From an uncultured Candidatus Binatia bacterium (GTDB lineage: Bacteria; Desulfobacterota; Binatia; Bin18): a DNA stretch of 64,000 nucleotides. Location of the stretch: the NCBI GenBank assembly GCA_958296235.1, contig OY282457.1:3591338-3655337 (forward strand), in the 5' to 3' direction. The notes under the pieces were generated by a model that was not told where the DNA came from, made no database searches, and saw only the letters and a program-made list of their open reading frames with translations. The position numbers were made by a program, and so were the translations under genes. Position 1 is the stretch's first letter; every line of letters starts with the position of its first letter. This document shows positions 61,007 to 64,000 of the stretch, in pieces.

Positions 61007-61095
61007 ACGGCCACCTCGGGCTGTTTGGCATCGAGCCGGACTATCTGAAACAAATCGACCGGCACCTGGGCGAGCTGCTGGCGATACCGGTCTAA
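61007..61095. repeat. 88-bp direct repeat, right copy (orphan 3' end of metX-like gene)
   Basis: 88 bp matching 57799-57886 with one mismatch, here not attached to the rest of a gene, and ending TAA. It is directly followed by the HpaB-type gene's 3' end. Thus the original order was metX-like then HpaB, and the 3.1-kb segment was inserted at the metX 3' end. Confidence 0.88.
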
Positions 61096-61099
61096 GGCT

Positions 61100-62551
61100 C
61101 TACTCCCCCAGACCCAGAAATGCCTTGACCCGGTTCGTACACCGCGCGGTGTCAAAATCCCGATGCAGGCTGGCCGTAATCATGCTGGGGTCGCCGGCGT
61201 AGAACATTTCGTACAGCTCGTGGCGTGAGCCAAAATCAGAGCCAACCAGGTCCCAGGCCAGCTTAAAGAGTCGGACCTTGTCCTGGGCCGGGATGTGAGC
61301 GCCGCGATAGTATTTTTCCAGGTCCGGGCCGGTCGGCCCATCAAAGGACGAGAATGTCGCCGGCAACTGCATCAGCCCGCCCGCGCCAATCCGACGCAGC
61401 ATGGCCATCAGGCGCGGGTAGATGCGCGGTCCCCAGGCGCGTCCAACCTGGAGGGGCGCCAGGGCAGGGTAGAGCGCCCCGTTGGACGGGTCAATTTCGG
61501 CCTCGTGTTCCGCTGCCAGCAGGACGGATTTGATGATTTCCACATAGCTGGCCGCTTCGCCCAGGGCCTCCAGGACAACAGGCTTGTCCTGGACCCCGAT
61601 GGCTTCGGCCATGAGGCTGAGCGTGCCGTAGACAAACTCGATCTTCGACAACAGCCGCGTATTGGTCTGGTGGGCCGTCCATTCTCGAATGCGGGTGCCG
61701 GTGTACATCTGGCCGACCAGTTTGACATCCTTGTGCAGAAAAACGCGCGGCCAGGGGACAAGCACATCGTCAAAAACCGCGACTGCGTCCATCTCGTCAA
61801 AGCGGGCGCTCAGCGGATGATCCTCTACCGCACCCGGTCGGGTAAAAGACTCGCGGCACAGAATCTTCAGCCCCGGCGAGGCCACCGGGATGATAAAGAC
61901 AATGGCGTAGGCCGACTCTGCTGCGGTCAGCGTCGGCGGAAAGGGCCAGGCCAGAATCTCATCGGCGAACGGCGCAGCCGTGGCAATCATTTTCGCGCCT
62001 CGAATCACCAGCCCCTCAGCGGTCTCGTCGACAATACCGAGGCACTGATGCGGGTCGTCCTGCTCGGCTCGGTTCTTGGAGCGGTCTACCTGCGGATCGA
62101 CCAGGGTATGGGTGAGAAACAGATCGTTCTCGCGGCAGTGCTCATAATAGTCCAGGACACGTTCCCGGCACTCCGGACTCTGCCGGGCAAAATAGTCGGC
62201 CTTGGCCGCCCAGGCGGTGAGCATGGCATTGAGAAAATCCGCACTGCGGCCCATCATACCGCAGGTCACGTCCGCCCAGACCTTGCTCATGGCCCGCCGC
62301 CGCACCAAGTCGTCCCGCGTGCGCGGGATCAGAAACGACAGCCCGACCGGCTTGCCGCTCGTCGGCGAGGGATAGCACAGCGTATCCCGATAGGCCGGGT
62401 CGTGCTGCATGTCGTATAACTGGGCAATGCTCTCGACCGCGGCGCGAAAGGCCGGATGGGTGGTCACATCTTCGACGCGCTCATTGCCCAGCCAGACCTC
62501 ACGCTGGTCGCGCAGGCCGGCAGTAAACTCTGCTCCAGTGCGTGCACCCAT
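61100..62551 (-). CDS. 4-hydroxyphenylacetate 3-monooxygenase oxygenase (HpaB family)
   Basis: 483-residue FADH2-using monooxygenase: TGAEFTAGLRDQREVWLGNE at the N-terminus, SFLIPRTRDDLVRRRAMSKVW, GAKMIATAAPFADEILAWPF, FDEMDAVAVFDDVLVPWPRVFL, and the C-terminal FKLAWDLVGSDFGSRHELYE. HpaB hydroxylates phenols with FADH2 supplied by an HpaC reductase, absent here. AAAGGA precedes ATG. Substrate may be another phenol or pyrrole. Confidence 0.9.
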   Translation of the reverse strand: MGARTGAEFTAGLRDQREVWLGNERVEDVTTHPAFRAAVESIAQLYDMQHDPAYRDTLCYPSPTSGKPVGLSFLIPRTRDDLVRRRAMSKVWADVTCGMMGRSADFLNAMLTAWAAKADYFARQSPECRERVLDYYEHCRENDLFLTHTLVDPQVDRSKNRAEQDDPHQCLGIVDETAEGLVIRGAKMIATAAPFADEILAWPFPPTLTAAESAYAIVFIIPVASPGLKILCRESFTRPGAVEDHPLSARFDEMDAVAVFDDVLVPWPRVFLHKDVKLVGQMYTGTRIREWTAHQTNTRLLSKIEFVYGTLSLMAEAIGVQDKPVVLEALGEAASYVEIIKSVLLAAEHEAEIDPSNGALYPALAPLQVGRAWGPRIYPRLMAMLRRIGAGGLMQLPATFSSFDGPTGPDLEKYYRGAHIPAQDKVRLFKLAWDLVGSDFGSRHELYEMFYAGDPSMITASLHRDFDTARCTNRVKAFLGLGE

Positions 62552-62571
62552 AATTGCTATCCTTTATCACT

Positions 62572-63078
62572 TTATCCCGGCTCCTCTATAAACCAGTCCG
62601 GGCTTGTCAAACAAGACGCGCTATTCCTTATCGCGCTCATCCGATTCACTTGACTATGCTGCGGAACAGCGGCCCGCAGCCTGCGCCGAAAGGTGGTCAG
62701 CCTGGGTTGACGCGAGAAGAAATACAGATGGGTCAGACACGCGCAGTCGGATGCGCCAAAGCCGGGCAGAGGAACCGCTGCGCCCGACATGTTCGCAAAA
62801 ATATCAGCCCACATATGTTCCCGGCGAACGGCATCGTATGAATACCAGACGTGTCGGAGCGCGGTCGCCCGGCGGAGATAGTCGATATGCCAGTGCGGAC
62901 GGGCCATCATACGGACGTGATGACCGACCCGCGCCCGCACCCCTCCCGGTCCCAGGGCGCTGCCAACATATACGTAGCAGCCCGGCTCAACGGCGAGTTG
63001 GCCCAGCCGCCCAATCTGGACTATCCGCCGCTGGTCGGCTTGCAAGAGGAGGGCATAGGTGCCGGGCTGCGCATCCAT
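62572..63078 (-). CDS. DUF123 GIY-YIG-type protein
   Basis: 168-residue protein: PGTYALLLQADQRRIVQIGR and PGCYVYVGSALGPGGVRARV form a GIY-YIG-like core, then HWHIDYLRRATAL and the metal-like GFGASDCACLTHLYFF. This is the DUF123 pattern seen fused to or near endonuclease III. Its function is undetermined; probably nucleic-acid related. No good ribosome site at ATG 63078. Confidence 0.82.
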   Translation of the reverse strand: MDAQPGTYALLLQADQRRIVQIGRLGQLAVEPGCYVYVGSALGPGGVRARVGHHVRMMARPHWHIDYLRRATALRHVWYSYDAVRREHMWADIFANMSGAAVPLPGFGASDCACLTHLYFFSRQPRLTTFRRRLRAAVPQHSQVNRMSAIRNSASCLTSPDWFIEEPG

Positions 63079-63164
63079 TTCCAGGGCTACCTTTATTAGT
63101 CCTGACAGGTCTCTATACTAGGGGGATGGTCAAGGGCCTGTCTCATAACACAGCAGAGTCGGAC

Positions 63165-64000
63165 ATGAGTATGCGGATCCGCTACACCTTGCCAGGGAAT
63201 ATCACCCAAGACCAGTTCCTGCGCCAATTGCAGGCGCGTTTTTCCGTTGAGGTTGCGTTTTTGGGAAGCCAGACGCGGCATTATTTCGACACCTTTGACT
63301 GGCGTCTGTTTCGGCGTGGGCGGGCGCTGTGTCAGACGCGCGATACGGTTGCGCTCTGGTCGCTGGACAACCGTCCGGTGAGCGAACGCGCACCCTGCTC
63401 AGCGCTCCTGCCCCATGTCAGCGAGTGGCTGGAGAGTCCCCTCAAAACGCAGCTCCTGCCGCTGGTCTCAATCCGCGCGCTTCTGGAGCGAGCGGTCGTG
63501 CATGCCGCCTATCTGGCGATAGCGGAGCAGGCAACTCCCCATCGACCTGTGGCGAATATCGTCTTTGAAGAGAGTGCGGCCAAAGACTACGGACGGCTCG
63601 TCCCGCTTCCGACCCAGGTCGAGGTGGCTGCTTATACCGGGCCGGCCGTGGCCGGTGAACTGCCGGCGTGGCTGGACTCCTTGGGCCTGACAGCGGTTTC
63701 TCCGAGCGGCCCTGCGGCAACCCTGGCCACCGTCCGGCAGGCCAGGGCCTATTCCGCAAAACTCGCCTTCGCATTCGAGCCCGATATGCGGGCTGAGGAC
63801 GCGGTGCGCACGCTTCTGGCCTTTCTGCTCGATATCGTCAGACAAAACCGGCCAGGTATCATCCACGATATCGATACCGAATTCCTGCATGACTTTCGGG
63901 TCGCCATTCGGCGCGCCCGCTCCTTGCTCGGCCAACTGCCCAAGGTGCTTCCAGTTCGCTTGACCAACCACCTGCGCGCGGACTTGTCCTTTTTAGGCAG
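63165..64000 (+). CDS. CYTH-like/CHAD domain protein (3' part cut by window edge)
   Basis: About 278 codons of a longer gene. The N-terminal 190 residues (MRIRYTLPGN, HYFDTFDWRLFRRGRAL) resemble a CYTH triphosphate-tunnel-like domain. From about 200 the CHAD helical domain begins (IIHDIDTEFLHDFRVAIRRA, RSLLGQL). CHAD proteins bind polyphosphate. The natural link to the ppk2 at 43 kb is functional only. Starts at ATG 63165 or 63171. Confidence 0.75.
   Translation, partial: MSMRIRYTLPGNITQDQFLRQLQARFSVEVAFLGSQTRHYFDTFDWRLFRRGRALCQTRDTVALWSLDNRPVSERAPCSALLPHVSEWLESPLKTQLLPLVSIRALLERAVVHAAYLAIAEQATPHRPVANIVFEESAAKDYGRLVPLPTQVEVAAYTGPAVAGELPAWLDSLGLTAVSPSGPAATLATVRQARAYSAKLAFAFEPDMRAEDAVRTLLAFLLDIVRQNRPGIIHDIDTEFLHDFRVAIRRARSLLGQLPKVLPVRLTNHLRADLSFLG

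Noticed and set aside
1..64000. CRISPR arrays, tRNA, rRNA, transposase or integrase genes
   Set aside because: No regularly spaced repeats, no clover-leaf or GTTCGAATC-type tRNA arm, and no DDE or tyrosine-recombinase motifs were seen.

Overview
This 64 kb window looks like chromosome from an uncultured, moderately GC-rich bacterium. It holds a large catabolic and xenobiotic gene repertoire: four flavin/F420-type luciferase-like oxidoreductases (one broken), three acyl-CoA-dehydrogenase-fold enzymes, two Rieske oxygenases, two full-length metal-dependent amidohydrolases, two amidases, three SDRs, two aldo/keto reductases and hydantoinase/oxoprolinase genes. A UGA-encoded UGSC selenoprotein shows that the host inserts selenocysteine. 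This mix recalls Tectomicrobia/Entotheonella-like or Binatota-like genomes, but no rRNA or tRNA gene is present to test that, so the taxonomy is a guess. Most core genes have clear AGGAGG-type ribosome sites.

Layout. 1-6.8 kb: two tandem SfnB/DszC-like acyl-CoA-dehydrogenase-fold genes, an LLM oxidoreductase with an alpha/beta hydrolase, a secreted TIMP/NTR-like protein, an amidohydrolase and argC. 6.9-10.6 kb: a compact nurA-herA-DNA methyltransferase operon, then hicAB. 11.4-19.3 kb: a cyclase/TolB-like/TPR protein, an SDR, and a five-gene leftward operon (acyl-CoA dehydrogenase, LLM, muconolactone-isomerase-like, Rieske oxygenase, 2-oxopentenoate-hydratase-like) that reads as an aromatic-degradation unit. 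19.4-24.4 kb: an AT-richer insert encoding DNA methyltransferase, SF2 helicase, a PD-(D/E)xK-like nuclease interrupted by an in-frame UGA, and a MORC/MutL-like GHKL ATPase, followed by the stump of a type IIG-like methylase. 24.4-36.9 kb: Nudix hydrolase, cyclase-family protein, a deacetylase/AKR/SnoaL/dihydropyrimidinase operon, and a leftward operon of LLM pseudogene, amidase, AKR and Rieske oxygenase, followed by an amidohydrolase. 37-48.2 kb: AbrB-PIN toxin-antitoxin, an RlmL-like RNA methyltransferase split at an A10 run, amidase, GST, SixA, VOC, double hot-dog protein, PPK2, and hydantoinase/oxoprolinase B and A. 48.3-49.9 kb: an RHH-MazF-type pair and an Mrr restriction enzyme. 50-57.9 kb: LLM, two paralogous SDRs flanking a DUF4258/DUF2283 pair, MBL hydrolase, amidohydrolase stump, cupin, UGSC selenoprotein and its partner, and a MetX-like acyltransferase. 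57.9-61.0 kb: an inserted island bounded by an 88-bp direct repeat of the metX-like 3' end. It carries a TIR (ThsB-like) protein, ParA, an RHH protein, a DNA methyltransferase and a frameshifted Eco29kI-like GIY-YIG nuclease. 61.1-64 kb: HpaB-type monooxygenase, DUF123 protein and a partial CHAD protein.

The strongest points of interest are the nurA-herA-methyltransferase cassette, the MORC-type restriction cassette with its UGA-interrupted nuclease, the 88-bp-bounded island, and the UGSC selenoprotein with a SECIS-like hairpin. No CRISPR array, transposase, integrase, tRNA or rRNA was recognised.
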